Shown here piece after piece: positions 1 to 8,033 of a DNA stretch of 64,000 nucleotides. Origin of the DNA: Planctomicrobium sp051465645 (lineage in GTDB: Bacteria > Planctomycetota > Planctomycetia > Planctomycetales > Planctomycetaceae); the NCBI RefSeq assembly GCF_051465645.1, contig NZ_CP195790.1, forward strand, positions 1,488,001 through 1,552,000, given 5' to 3'. A program made the translations under genes and the position numbers. The notes under the pieces are model-generated. The model saw only the letters and a program-made list of their open reading frames with translations. It did not search any database and had not been told where the DNA came from. Each line of letters starts with the position of its first letter. The stretch's first letter is position 1.

Positions 1-1
1 A

Positions 2-193
2 ATGAAACGGATCGTCTGCCCGCTCGCTTCCGGCGTGTCAATCACCGTCTCTGGTGCAGGCCTCTCGCTCGATGGTTTCATCGAGTCATTAGGCGAGGCG
101 CAGAAGGAAGCCAGGAAGGCACGCGAGCAATCACTCGATGCCAAAACCTTTGCCGCCGTCATGAAGGACAAAGCGAGAAAGGAAGGTGCGTAA
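2..193 (+). CDS. small mobile-element protein, possibly 3' end of a longer gene
   Basis: A 63-residue frame that begins one base after the window edge, so it may be complete or the end of a longer gene. It has a short beta-like N-terminus (VSITVSGAGLSLDGFIE) followed by a charged helical stretch rich in Lys, Glu and Ala. The stop codon shares a base with the next ATG (TAATG), which implies translational coupling to the coupling-type ATPase. I do not recognise a catalytic motif. A role as an accessory protein of the element is inferred from position only. Confidence 0.6.
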   Translation: MKRIVCPLASGVSITVSGAGLSLDGFIESLGEAQKEARKAREQSLDAKTFAAVMKDKARKEGA

Positions 194-1821
194 TGGATAC
201 CAACTACAGCCTTCGCGGTGTGGTTCTCGGAGGACTCGGCCTGGTGCTGCTTGGCAGTGCCGCCATCCTCTGCCTCGATTCCCCAAATCCGAGCGGCGGT
301 GTGCTCCTGCTTGGCGGTGGTGGCTTTATCCTCATGCTGCTTGGCGTCATGCCGGGGCAGCGTCGCGGCAACACGAGCTACAAACGGCGACGGTCACCGG
401 ATGGATTGGACAGGGTGTTGTTTGCCTGGAATGACAGTGACCGGTTTACGGTTCGCGATCTGCTCAACGGCGGCGTGGCGATCTTTGGCAGGACGGGATC
501 GGGCAAAACATCCTCTAGCGGCAAGGCCATCGCCAACGCACTGGCACGACTCCCGCAAAGCGGCGGTCTCATCCTTGCCGCCAAGCCCGGCGAGGACCGT
601 GCGATGTGGGAGAAGATTTTCAAGGCGGCGGGCAGGTCGCAGGATTTGCTGATCTTCTCCCCGGAATCGCCGCTGCGGTTCAACTTCCTGGATTACGAGA
701 TGGCACAGGGAGGCCATACCCGCAATATCACCAAATGCATCACGGTCATCGGTGAGACGCTTGGCAGCAGCGACACGGACGGCCGCGAGTCATCCGACTT
801 CTGGGACAAGGAGCAACAGCGGATGATCTATAACGCGGTCGAGGTGGTCAAACTGGCCACCGGCCGCGTCAGTGCCCCGGACCTGCACCGCTTCATCACC
901 GGGGCTGCTTCATCCCCGCAGCAATTCACATCTGAGGAATGGCTGGCAGGGTTTCATAACCAGTGCCTCAAAACGGCCTGGGAGAAACCCAAAACGGCGA
1001 TGGAGCAACATGACTTTGAACTCGCCAAGGAATACTGGCTGAACGAGTTTGTGTTCATGGCGGACAAGACGCGGTCATCGATCATGACCGGGGTGATGGG
1101 CATCCTGCACACCTTCAATACCGGGATGGTTCGCGAACTTGTCAGTTCCAGCACCAATGTCTCGCCCGACGATTTGTTTGCGGGCAAATGGGTGCTGATC
1201 GACATGGCCCCGTCCGAATGGGGCGACATTGGCTTGTTCGTTGCTGGCGGCTGGAAGTATCTCGCCCAAAAAGCGGTGCTGAAGCGAGTCGCCCATGAGC
1301 AGTCGAATGTGGCCACGATCTGGGCGGATGAAGCACAGCAATTCGTGAGCAGCTTTGATGCCCATTATATCGCCCAGTGCCGGTCGCATCGCGGCTGCAT
1401 GGTCTATCTCACCCAGTCGCTTCACGCTTATTACGCAGCGCTATCCGGTGATACGGGACGCCACCAGGCGGACAGTTTGCTCACCAACTTCCACACCAAA
1501 CTGCTGCATGCCTTGGGCGACATTGAGTCGGCCAACTGGGCCAGCGGCCTTGTTGGTAAATCCTTGCAAACCTTTACAGGCGGATCAGTGACGCCCAGTG
1601 AAGGCATCTACGACGACCTGATGGGATCGAACCGCTATAGCGGTAATTTCTCCCAGCATTATGAGTCCACCTTGCAGGCTGCTTCCTTCATGCACGGCCT
1701 TCGCACCGGCGGGGTTGCAAACGGGTATGTCTGCGACTGTTTCGTGATTCGCAGCGGCGAGCCTTTTTCTAGTGGTGAGAACTGGTTGGCTACCAGCTTC
1801 GATCAACGCATGCCGGGATAA
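193..1821 (+). CDS. VirD4/TraG/TraD-like membrane-anchored DNA-translocation ATPase
   Basis: 542 residues. Two hydrophobic segments lie at about residues 8-30 and 36-55, followed by a cytoplasmic ATPase. The Walker A motif is GRTGSGKTS (near residue 99), the Walker B-like motif is IWADEAQQF (near 377), and a TQS sensor-like motif follows in VYLTQSLHAY. This order of two N-terminal membrane helices then a RecA-like domain matches type IV coupling proteins, which move DNA-protein complexes to a conjugation channel in the inner membrane. No relaxase or other type IV secretion genes are seen in the part of the element inside the window. It could also be a TraM-recognition-domain protein of an integrative element without its own pore. 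It overlaps the preceding stop codon. Confidence 0.8.
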   Translation: MDTNYSLRGVVLGGLGLVLLGSAAILCLDSPNPSGGVLLLGGGGFILMLLGVMPGQRRGNTSYKRRRSPDGLDRVLFAWNDSDRFTVRDLLNGGVAIFGRTGSGKTSSSGKAIANALARLPQSGGLILAAKPGEDRAMWEKIFKAAGRSQDLLIFSPESPLRFNFLDYEMAQGGHTRNITKCITVIGETLGSSDTDGRESSDFWDKEQQRMIYNAVEVVKLATGRVSAPDLHRFITGAASSPQQFTSEEWLAGFHNQCLKTAWEKPKTAMEQHDFELAKEYWLNEFVFMADKTRSSIMTGVMGILHTFNTGMVRELVSSSTNVSPDDLFAGKWVLIDMAPSEWGDIGLFVAGGWKYLAQKAVLKRVAHEQSNVATIWADEAQQFVSSFDAHYIAQCRSHRGCMVYLTQSLHAYYAALSGDTGRHQADSLLTNFHTKLLHALGDIESANWASGLVGKSLQTFTGGSVTPSEGIYDDLMGSNRYSGNFSQHYESTLQAASFMHGLRTGGVANGYVCDCFVIRSGEPFSSGENWLATSFDQRMPG

Positions 1822-1861
1822 CAGCCACTGCGTTCCCGGAAGATTCCTACCTCATTACTAC

Positions 1862-1886
1862 GGCATTGGAAGGCGGTTTCCATGCC
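1862..1886 (+). other. intergenic hairpin upstream of the membrane protein gene
   Basis: GGCAT-T-GGAA pairs with TTCC-ATGCC around a 6-base loop, nine base pairs with one bulged T. It lies in the 127-base gap between two element genes. There is no T-run, so it is more likely an mRNA-processing or stability hairpin than a terminator. Confidence 0.4.
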
Positions 1887-1948
1887 TCACGCTGACAATA
1901 CGTAACGACCGAACCAACGATACCTTCTTCACTTTCACAAAGGACCGA

Positions 1949-2533
1949 ATGATGACCACACAACATAACCCACAACAAAACCAACCGGGCGACCGTATCA
2001 CGATGGCTGGCTCGCTCAACGGCCTGTATCTGCTGGCCCATGCCCATTCCTTGAGCTTTACCGTATTCCTGAGGACCGATTTCGGCTCGGAAGGGATTGG
2101 CATATGCGGTATTGCCACCATCGCCATGATCCTGGGCTGGGGTGCCTTTGCCAACTGCGTTCCCATGTTTGTTTTCTTCCTGCTGTGGCTGGTCGCTTTG
2201 ATCTTTCAACGGATCAGATCATTCAGCAATTGGCGTCGAGGGATTGCTATTCACAGTCGCTACAACGGCACGCCATGGATTTCCAGGCGTCTCTTTCCGC
2301 GTGTCTCGGAATTGAACGCCAGGGGCGTTGATGCCTTCATCTGCTTTGCCGTAGGCGGGGTGATAGCACAGTTCAACCAGCCACTTGGCCTTTACATCAT
2401 GGCCGGATTTTTTTCGGTGATGTTTACCGAGGCAATCATGGTTGAGGCCAACCGCCGTCGGCTGCGCCAGATGCGTGATGCGGAAATCGAGCAACGCTAC
2501 CTCGCCGAGACCTATAAGTCTGGACGTTTCTAA
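1949..2533 (+). CDS. inner-membrane protein of the mobile element
   Basis: The frame is open from 1772, but ATG at 1949 is preferred because AAAGGA lies just upstream and the residues before it overlap the ATPase gene. This gives 194 residues. Hydrophobic segments lie at roughly residues 42-62, 66-86 and 123-155, with a basic loop between (RIRSFSNWRRG), and the C-terminus is charged. Size, membrane topology and position beside a coupling-type ATPase suggest a structural or accessory conjugation component, but no named family is recognised. ATG at 1952 is an equally possible start. Confidence 0.7.
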   Translation: MMTTQHNPQQNQPGDRITMAGSLNGLYLLAHAHSLSFTVFLRTDFGSEGIGICGIATIAMILGWGAFANCVPMFVFFLLWLVALIFQRIRSFSNWRRGIAIHSRYNGTPWISRRLFPRVSELNARGVDAFICFAVGGVIAQFNQPLGLYIMAGFFSVMFTEAIMVEANRRRLRQMRDAEIEQRYLAETYKSGRF

Positions 2534-2563
2534 TCCCTTCCTCTTTTTTGAAAGGTAACTGCC

Positions 2564-2875
2564 ATGTCAGAAGAACAGGACGGCATCTGGAAACAGATGC
2601 TTGCCAAACGGGCCGAATGGGCGGCAGACCAGCCGTCACTTTCGGCTGAGCTGAAAGCAATGGGGCGCGAGGCTGTTAAAGACATTCGCGGCACCCTCCA
2701 TGAGGCATATTTCGGCCAACCCGAACATATGTCTGAGATGGGGACACCACTCAACCCCACGCCCCAGATGACGACCCAGGACCTTGGAACGGTCCACGGG
2801 TCCTATCAATCCGAACTCGATTCCTACGCATCCCGCGCCTCACAACTCGAAACCCAACAGGAGAATGAGAGATGA
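2564..2875 (+). CDS. small soluble hypothetical protein of the element
   Basis: 103 residues, mostly charged and helical, rich in Glu, Gln and Ala, without hydrophobic segments. GAAAGG lies at good spacing before the ATG. The last codons overlap the next gene (ATGA at 2872-2875), indicating coupled translation. No family is recognised. Confidence 0.65.
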   Translation: MSEEQDGIWKQMLAKRAEWAADQPSLSAELKAMGREAVKDIRGTLHEAYFGQPEHMSEMGTPLNPTPQMTTQDLGTVHGSYQSELDSYASRASQLETQQENER

Positions 2876-3000
2876 GTGATTACACATTGCCTCTTGAGAC
2901 CATCATCCGCATCGGCGTGATTCTCGATGTATTGCTGCTGATGGCCATGACGTCCGGCATGACCGCTCTGGTTTGCCGGGAGATTTATAAACGCGAGTGA
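2872..3000 (+). CDS. 42-residue single-pass membrane protein
   Basis: The ATG at 2872 overlaps the stop of the preceding gene in the arrangement ATGA. The product begins MSDYTLPLETIIRIG and contains one hydrophobic helix (about residues 12-35, LDVLLLMAMTSGMTALV) followed by a basic tail (CREIYKRE). The overlap, the plausible membrane helix and the run of small membrane proteins in this element support a real gene. The function is unknown. Confidence 0.6.
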   Translation: MSDYTLPLETIIRIGVILDVLLLMAMTSGMTALVCREIYKRE

Positions 3001-3066
3001 CCTTGCGCCGGTCTGACTGTCTTTCACCTACGTTCCGTTGTTTCCCATTTCATGAAGGAGTGCATC

Positions 3067-3486
3067 ATGCACACAAGCATCAAGTTCCGTTGTCAGTATT
3101 GCGGCACGAAGATCTCTGCCAGGGAGTACCTGGCGGGACAATCCCGACCGTGCCCGTCCTGTTCATCCCATGTCAGAGTTCCTGCGAGCGTGCAACCTGT
3201 CATGCCACCGGCTTTGACGGCGAAGGATGGCAGGCAGATGTTCCAGGCACCGATCGCTGAATCGCCACCACGGCCTCAGATGCTCGCCCTGGATACGGCG
3301 TCTGACCGATTACCGGCACCATCCATCCCGGTGGAGATTCGCCTGCCGGGACAACTCGGTGGCATGAAAGCCCGCGTCGATCAGACCACAAGCAACTCGA
3401 TGGCAATGACGTTCCTTGGCGGGGCGCTTGTGGTCATCGGGGCCATTCTTGTTGCGATGCTGGGCGGTAAGTTCCGCACAGCATAA
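3067..3486 (+). CDS. zinc-ribbon protein with C-terminal membrane anchor
   Basis: The start at 3067 is preferred over 3052 because GAAGGAG lies 7 to 10 bases upstream. The protein has 139 residues. An N-terminal zinc ribbon is visible as CQYCG followed by CPSCSSHV (two CxxC pairs about 17 residues apart). A proline-rich linker follows, and a hydrophobic helix near the C-terminus (about 115-135, TFLGGALVVIGAILVAML) could anchor it in the membrane. Zinc ribbons of this type are common at the start of planctomycete proteins and usually mediate protein contacts. Confidence 0.7.
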   Translation: MHTSIKFRCQYCGTKISAREYLAGQSRPCPSCSSHVRVPASVQPVMPPALTAKDGRQMFQAPIAESPPRPQMLALDTASDRLPAPSIPVEIRLPGQLGGMKARVDQTTSNSMAMTFLGGALVVIGAILVAMLGGKFRTA

Positions 3487-3508
3487 ATGACATCGAGCTT
3501 CAACCGGG

Positions 3509-3535
3509 CGGCAGCACCTCGCTGCCGTCCATCTT
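3509..3535 (+). terminator. hairpin with T-rich tail
   Basis: CGGCAGC and GCTGCCG form a perfect 7-bp stem with a 5-base loop, followed by TCCATCTTTT. It lies between the zinc-ribbon gene and the next small gene and may act as a weak intrinsic terminator or attenuator. Confidence 0.5.
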
Positions 3536-3557
3536 TTCAACACTCAAGGAGGCCATC

Positions 3558-3743
3558 ATGTTTCTCATCGTCTTAATTCTAGCAGCGATGCTTGGCGTTG
3601 CTGGCGTACTCATCTGGATCGGTTGCCAGCGAGTGGCCGTTCACCTTCGCGATAAACCCGAAGCAACGGGTCAGGTGGTCGAGCATGTGCTCATGCCGCT
3701 GCTCGGAAATGCCACTCGCCCGGATAGCACCAGAGGCATGTAA
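3558..3743 (+). CDS. small single-pass membrane protein
   Basis: 61 residues beginning with a hydrophobic helix (about residues 2-23, MFLIVLILAAMLGVAGVLI) and ending in a polar tail. AAGGAGG is placed 7 bases before the ATG, one of the best ribosome binding sites in this element. No family is recognised. It is probably an accessory membrane component of the element. Confidence 0.65.
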   Translation: MFLIVLILAAMLGVAGVLIWIGCQRVAVHLRDKPEATGQVVEHVLMPLLGNATRPDSTRGM

Positions 3744-3782
3744 GCACCTGATGCCATCTGGCATTCATTCGATGTTTGGAAC

Positions 3783-3817
3783 GCATCAGGCAGGCGTCCA
3801 TCCTGCCTGATGCTTTT
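3783..3817 (+). terminator. intrinsic terminator, 12-bp perfect stem
   Basis: GCATCAGGCAGG and CCTGCCTGATGC pair perfectly around a 7-base loop (cgtccat) and are followed by TTTT. It lies directly after the small membrane gene and 18 bases before the ATG of the HTH gene, so it may attenuate that gene as well as end the upstream transcript. Confidence 0.75.
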
Positions 3818-3835
3818 AACCGGGAGATTCGAGTG

Positions 3836-4117
3836 ATGGATATCGACAGCAAGACATTTGCATCGCGGCTGGATCGCATCGAGTCGCTGCTAACCGTGTT
3901 GGCAATCGGCCAGCAGGAGCGGCAGTGGTACAGCGTTGAGGAATTTGCCCGTCTAGTCGGACGCACGGCTTTTACCTGCCGCCAGTGGTGCCGTCTTGGC
4001 CGTATCCATGCCCAAAAGAAGGACAGCGGTCGCGGTGCCCACCGCGCCTGGGCGATTCCGCACGCGGAGTTGCTCCGGTTCCAACGCGAAGGCTTGCGGA
4101 AGCCTTCATTGGACTGA
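3836..4117 (+). CDS. helix-turn-helix DNA-binding protein (excisionase-like)
   Basis: The frame is open from 3776, but the ATG at 3836 is preferred because the earlier ATG lies in front of the terminator hairpin. The protein has 93 residues. An N-terminal helix (about 6-28) resembles a dimerisation coil, followed by a MerR/excisionase-type winged HTH: WYSVEEFARLVGRTAFTCRQW, then CRLGRIHAQKK and a wing ending in AWAIPHAELLRF. Proteins of this type act as recombination directionality factors or repressors. Its place just before a serine recombinase suggests it helps excision or controls the recombinase. Confidence 0.7.
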   Translation: MDIDSKTFASRLDRIESLLTVLAIGQQERQWYSVEEFARLVGRTAFTCRQWCRLGRIHAQKKDSGRGAHRAWAIPHAELLRFQREGLRKPSLD

Positions 4118-4189
4118 TCTTTCCTCCAGCCGGTGTGGTGCCGGTCCCAAACCGATTCCTTGTTTTCGTAAATGGTGGTGGTTCCCGTC

Positions 4190-4405
4190 ATGTCCCGGCG
4201 CAATCGACAACCTGATTGCCAGATCCGAGAGGATGCGACAAGCATCGTCCCGGCCGGGACACCGGACTGGATCACCCCGGAACTGATCGAAGCGACCATC
4301 CGCACCTGGCAACCCTACTACCGGGAGGTGCTCACGCCGGAGGAAGCCGTTACAATGATCCAGAGTGTGGGTCGGTTGTTTGACGCCTTGTCTTCGGGAT
4401 CGTAG
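4190..4405 (+). CDS. small hypothetical protein upstream of the recombinase
   Basis: 71 residues from the ATG at 4190; an alternative ATG at 4172 would add six residues. It ends two bases before the recombinase start, so the two are probably one transcript. A basic N-terminus (MSRRNRQ) is followed by a helical region (PELIEATIRTWQPYYRE, LTPEEAVTMIQSVGRLFDAL). No family is recognised. It may be a partner of the recombinase. Confidence 0.6.
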   Translation: MSRRNRQPDCQIREDATSIVPAGTPDWITPELIEATIRTWQPYYREVLTPEEAVTMIQSVGRLFDALSSGS

Positions 4406-4407
4406 CC

Positions 4408-5901
4408 ATGAAACAGTTCGCAGCGCTGGCACGGGTGAGCAGCCGGGAACAGGAACGCGAGGGGTTCTCGCTCGAAGTCCAGGAAGACGGCCTGAAGCGA
4501 TACGCGACGCAGGCCGGTGGCGAGATCGTCAAGCTGTTCAAGATCGCCGAAACGGCCAGCAAGGGGGATGAACGCAAGACGTTCCGCGAATTGATCGCCT
4601 ACGCCAAGAAGAACGCCTTCGCCTTGGATGGGCTTCTCTTCTACAAGGTGGATCGGGCGTCCCGCAACCTGTTCGATTACGTGGAACTCGAACGGCTCGA
4701 ATCCGAATACAACCTGCCGTTCATTTCGGTGTCGCAACCAACGGAGAATACGCCCGCTGGCCGCATGATGCGGCGGACGCTCGCCAACATGGCCAGCTTC
4801 TACACCGAACAGCAATCGGTTGATGTGCGCGAAGGACTCGCCCGTCGCGTGAAGGAAGGCTGGTTCGTCGGCAAGGCTCCCTACGGCTACCGGAATGCCC
4901 GCAAGGACGGCCGGGGCATCGTCGAAGTCGATCCTGAACCGGCGGCCAACGTCAAACGCATCTTCCACCTCTACGCCTACGAGAACCTGACGCTCGATGG
5001 CCTCGTGGAAAAGATCAACGCCGAAGGGCGTGCGTTCCGCGACTCGCAACCGAAGTTCCCCCGCAGTTCCATCGCCAACATCCTGAAGGATCGGGCCTAC
5101 ATCGGCGAATTGGAGTACAAGGGTGAATGGTATCCCGGCAAGCACGAGCCGCTCATCGATCGGGCGACCTGGGATCGGGTACAGGCGCTCCTCGGTGGCT
5201 CCATCTACCATGCCACGACGCTGACCTATGCGGGCCAGTTCATGACCTGCGGCCATTGCGGCCATCCGATCACCGGCGAGCTGGTCAAGAAGAAGCGGAA
5301 AGATGGTGGCGTCAACCACCACGTCTATTACCGCTGCGCCCGCTACACCAAGAAAGACCACCCGCGCATTCGGGTGAAGGAAGCAGACATCGAAGCCCAG
5401 GTGCTGGCCCTCTTCGACAAGATGAAAGTCGAGGACGCATCCGTCCGCGACTGGTTCCGCATGGTGCTGGCCTCGCAGACTCGCGATGCCCAGGCCGACA
5501 GCCGTGCCCAACGCCAGGAACTGACCCGGCAGGAAACGCTCATCATCCAGCAGCAAGACCGGCTGCTCAACATGCGGCTGGCCGAGGACATCGACCAGGA
5601 ACTCTTCGCCAAGAAGCACACCGAGTTACGCGACCGGCTGGCGTCCATCAAGCTGCAACTGGATGTTCTCGACCGCTCCCACGACGAAACGGCCGAGTTG
5701 GCGGCGAAAGTGTTTGAACTCTCGCAAACCCTGAAAGAGCAATGGCTTAACGCCGACTTTGCCGCGAAGCGTCGATTACTCGAAATCGTCTGTTTGAACT
5801 CTGTTCTCGACGGCGTAACTCTTTGCCCTGAAATGAGAAAGCCCTTCAACGTTCTCGCCGAAGGGCTCGTTTCTGAAAATAGTCGGGATTATGAGATTTG
5901 A
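4408..5901 (+). CDS. large serine recombinase (site-specific integrase)
   Basis: 497 residues with the domain order of large serine recombinases. The N-terminal resolvase domain contains the catalytic serine in LARVSSREQ (near residue 11) and arginines in DRASRNLFDYV. The recombinase domain starts near residue 155 (APYGYRN), followed by a zinc ribbon (MTCGHCGHPITGE, then YYRCARYTK) and a long coiled coil (about residues 360-440). Such enzymes catalyse integration between short att sites through a 5'-phosphoserine intermediate. The gene lies at the end of the mobile region, with its stop close to the start of unrelated DNA, as expected when an att site lies just past the gene. The long antisense frame opposite it is a composition shadow. 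Confidence 0.92.
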   Translation: MKQFAALARVSSREQEREGFSLEVQEDGLKRYATQAGGEIVKLFKIAETASKGDERKTFRELIAYAKKNAFALDGLLFYKVDRASRNLFDYVELERLESEYNLPFISVSQPTENTPAGRMMRRTLANMASFYTEQQSVDVREGLARRVKEGWFVGKAPYGYRNARKDGRGIVEVDPEPAANVKRIFHLYAYENLTLDGLVEKINAEGRAFRDSQPKFPRSSIANILKDRAYIGELEYKGEWYPGKHEPLIDRATWDRVQALLGGSIYHATTLTYAGQFMTCGHCGHPITGELVKKKRKDGGVNHHVYYRCARYTKKDHPRIRVKEADIEAQVLALFDKMKVEDASVRDWFRMVLASQTRDAQADSRAQRQELTRQETLIIQQQDRLLNMRLAEDIDQELFAKKHTELRDRLASIKLQLDVLDRSHDETAELAAKVFELSQTLKEQWLNADFAAKRRLLEIVCLNSVLDGVTLCPEMRKPFNVLAEGLVSENSRDYEI

Positions 5902-6084
5902 ACCGGCACGGAGGATCAGGTCGCGTTCAAACGACATCCCTAGCAGCTGAAAATGCGATCAAAGAATCTCAAGTGTCCTCTGAAGAGGACCATTGATATT
6001 CCTTGGTTGCATTATAATGCTGTAAGCATTTTTACAGACAGTAATTGCGCCTCAAGTGTGGTGACTCTAACTGGTGAACACCTA

Positions 6085-7264
6085 AATAGATCCTCGACCG
6101 AACCGGAGTGCTTGTTAAGCGGCTTTGGCGAAGGAGTGTCGCATATCGAGGTAATGGTTGTTGTTGGTCTTGAACCATTCGTAGGCCTGGTCGATCAGTT
6201 CTTCCAGACTTTGGCATTTGTGGTTTCTGGTGATTGTCTCGTGTAGGTGCCACCAGACCCGTTCGATGGGGTTCGTCTGCGGGGCGTATTTGGGCAGGAA
6301 GTGAATTTCAATCCGGTGGCTCCATTCCTGCAGATATTCTTTGACTGCTTTTGAGTCATGAAATTTGGCATTGTCGCAGATGACGTGAATCTTCCGATAG
6401 CCTCGTAGCCGGTAACGCAGGTCGTCCAAATGAGCCAGGAACTGACCGGTGTTTCTTCTCCAGCAGGGACGACTCACCAGCAAAGTCCCGGTGCCCCAGA
6501 TCAGCGAGCCAGCGACATGGCATTTGCGGTTGTTCCCCGGTGTGACCACTTCGGCCTGCTGACCTTTCTTCATCCACATGCTGCCGATCTTCGGGTTGAG
6601 GTTCAGGTCCACTTCATCCTGAAAGACAGCCACTTCGTTGGGGGGAAGGGATTGCAACAATTGCTGAATTCGCTGGAATTTCCCGGCGTGTTCGGGGTCC
6701 ACAGGCCCGACAACTGGTCGAGGCCGACGCCAGACCAACCCCAGCCGGTGCAGGCCCCGACGGATGGTTTCACCGCTGAATCGCAGGCCGGTTTCAAATG
6801 CCAGCAGGTGAGCCAGCGTCTCGCATGACCAGCGGGAGCGAAAATAGCCAACATACCGGGGAGTGTGCTGAGTGACCCAACGCAGGATTTTCATCACCCA
6901 GGCCGGTTTGAAACGCTGCGGAGCCTGTTGTTCCAGAATACCGGGAACTCTTCCTTGTGCAAATGCTTTGAGCGTCTGCGAGATGAGATCGAAGCTGCAA
7001 AACAGCACTTCCCTGATCTGCTGCCAGCTCAGGCCGTCGGCCCGGAGCAGGATGATGTGTGCCCGCCGAGAGGTGGAAAGACCAGTTCCAGAGCGGTACG
7101 CCTGCAAAAGCACCTTGCGTTCCTGGGCTGTCAGTTGGATACTGCCATCCATGGCTTGGCTCCTCGGGAAAGGACGTGGTGGTACACCTCCTCAACGTAG
7201 ACCAAGCCTGCTTTTATTCCTACACCAGTTGAAAACACCACTCCGATTCCGGTGTGGGGCTATT
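6085..7264 (-). mobile_element. IS630-family insertion sequence
   Basis: About 1.18 kb with one transposase. The two ends are imperfect inverted repeats: positions 6082-6113 and the complement of 7267-7236 agree at 23 of 32 bases, beginning CTAAATAG and including CGGAGTG. The element is bracketed by TA at 6083-6084 and 7265-7266, matching the TA target duplication of the IS630/Tc1 group. It lies just beyond the serine recombinase element. Confidence 0.8.
6115..7152 (-). CDS. IS630-family DDE transposase
   Basis: 345 residues. An N-terminal HTH region (LTAQERKVLLQ, DGLSWQQIREVL) is followed by a winged second half (FSGETIRRGLHRLGLVWRR). The DDE catalytic domain shows its first aspartate in AVFQDEVDLNLNP, the second in VICDNAKFHDSKAV, and the glutamate in QTNPIERVWWHLH. 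The gene looks intact and fills the element between the inverted repeats, so the IS may be active. IS630 transposases cut and paste at TA dinucleotides. Confidence 0.92.
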   Translation of the reverse strand: MDGSIQLTAQERKVLLQAYRSGTGLSTSRRAHIILLRADGLSWQQIREVLFCSFDLISQTLKAFAQGRVPGILEQQAPQRFKPAWVMKILRWVTQHTPRYVGYFRSRWSCETLAHLLAFETGLRFSGETIRRGLHRLGLVWRRPRPVVGPVDPEHAGKFQRIQQLLQSLPPNEVAVFQDEVDLNLNPKIGSMWMKKGQQAEVVTPGNNRKCHVAGSLIWGTGTLLVSRPCWRRNTGQFLAHLDDLRYRLRGYRKIHVICDNAKFHDSKAVKEYLQEWSHRIEIHFLPKYAPQTNPIERVWWHLHETITRNHKCQSLEELIDQAYEWFKTNNNHYLDMRHSFAKAA

Positions 7265-7443
7265 TAGAGCGGTTTCGCAAAAGGTTAATCGCACTGTCTC
7301 GCGGAAGTTCAATGTTTCACTTGAAGAAACGCGATCCTCGCGGACACATGATATACCAAACTGGTCTAACACGTTGATAGAATCACAGAAAGTGCAGTTT
7401 TTCGCGAAAGCCACATAAATCGCATTCTGGTTTGGTGAATACT

Positions 7444-8019
7444 TTACTTATCAGAAGAAGGCAATTCTACACCAATATTCTTAAGCAATTCTAGATGTTC
7501 CTTTTCGACAGACCTAATTTTTGCTTCCAATGCGGTGCAATGTGCACAGAAATGCTTCGTCTCAACATCAGTCTGTCCGATCGAAGTCTCAATTGAATTG
7601 CAAATCTGTTCGCACTCCGTTAAATGCTTCTCCAGTGCGTCTACATCTTCCTTGATACCTGCCTCTTTAGCGACATCCGCTCCTATCTTGGCGATCTCCG
7701 ATTTTGTCGAGGCTAAATCTTTCCGAACTTGACCGAGATGCTCTCTGGCGGTCTCCGGAAGTACCTGCTGACAGTTCTGACCGTATGCATTGAGCACTTG
7801 GGAATTCACTCTTGCCGAATTCTGATAACTCCAAGCAGTCCAAGGTCGATATCCTTCACCAATTGCTCCAGTTTGCTTGTGACTCTGCTGCATTCTCGCT
7901 CGAGCTTTGCCTGCAGCATTGAAAGTCTGCTGCTGAGCAACCAACAGGCTTGGAGTCACTAACAGAGAAACTGCGCAAACCGCTGACAGAAAATACTTTA
8001 CAGTGGTCGTGTGAAACAT
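7444..8019 (-). CDS. secreted hypothetical protein of the metal island
   Basis: 191 residues from the ATG at 8019, chosen because it gives a clean signal peptide (MFHTTTVKYFLSAVCAVSLLV, cleavage near LVAQQ). The mature part is mostly helical with probable coiled coil (about 100-185) and contains cysteines in NCQQ, TECEQIC and HFCAHC, the last with histidines, a possible metal site. The frame stays open upstream to 8163 through a run of 14 G on the coding strand. It is divergent from the copper ATPase gene. No family is recognised; a periplasmic metal-binding role is inferred from context and the Cys/His content. Confidence 0.65.
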   Translation of the reverse strand: MFHTTTVKYFLSAVCAVSLLVTPSLLVAQQQTFNAAGKARARMQQSHKQTGAIGEGYRPWTAWSYQNSARVNSQVLNAYGQNCQQVLPETAREHLGQVRKDLASTKSEIAKIGADVAKEAGIKEDVDALEKHLTECEQICNSIETSIGQTDVETKHFCAHCTALEAKIRSVEKEHLELLKNIGVELPSSDK

Positions 8020-8033
8020 CCCCCCCCCCCCCC
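8020..8033 (-). repeat. 14-base homopolymer (G14 on the coding strand) abutting a start codon
   Basis: An uninterrupted run of 14 C on the + strand, reading as 14 G immediately before the ATG of the secreted protein gene. A G-run can pair weakly with the anti-Shine-Dalgarno sequence, and runs of this length are prone to slippage. Confidence 0.9.

Noticed and set aside
4318..5619. 433-residue minus-strand frame opposite the serine recombinase
   Set aside because: Repetitive Leu/Val/Gly composition without domains, and the + strand shows all recombinase motifs.
5895..5904. tRNA T-loop-like motif (GGTTCAAATC on the minus strand) after the recombinase
   Set aside because: The flanking bases do not pair into a T-stem or acceptor stem, so no tRNA or tmRNA end can be supported; kept only as a thought about the att site.
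6058..7241. 19-base imperfect inverted repeat (6058-6076 and 7223-7241) as IS630 ends
   Set aside because: The left copy lies outside and the right copy inside the better-supported ends that begin CTAAATAG and are bracketed by TA.
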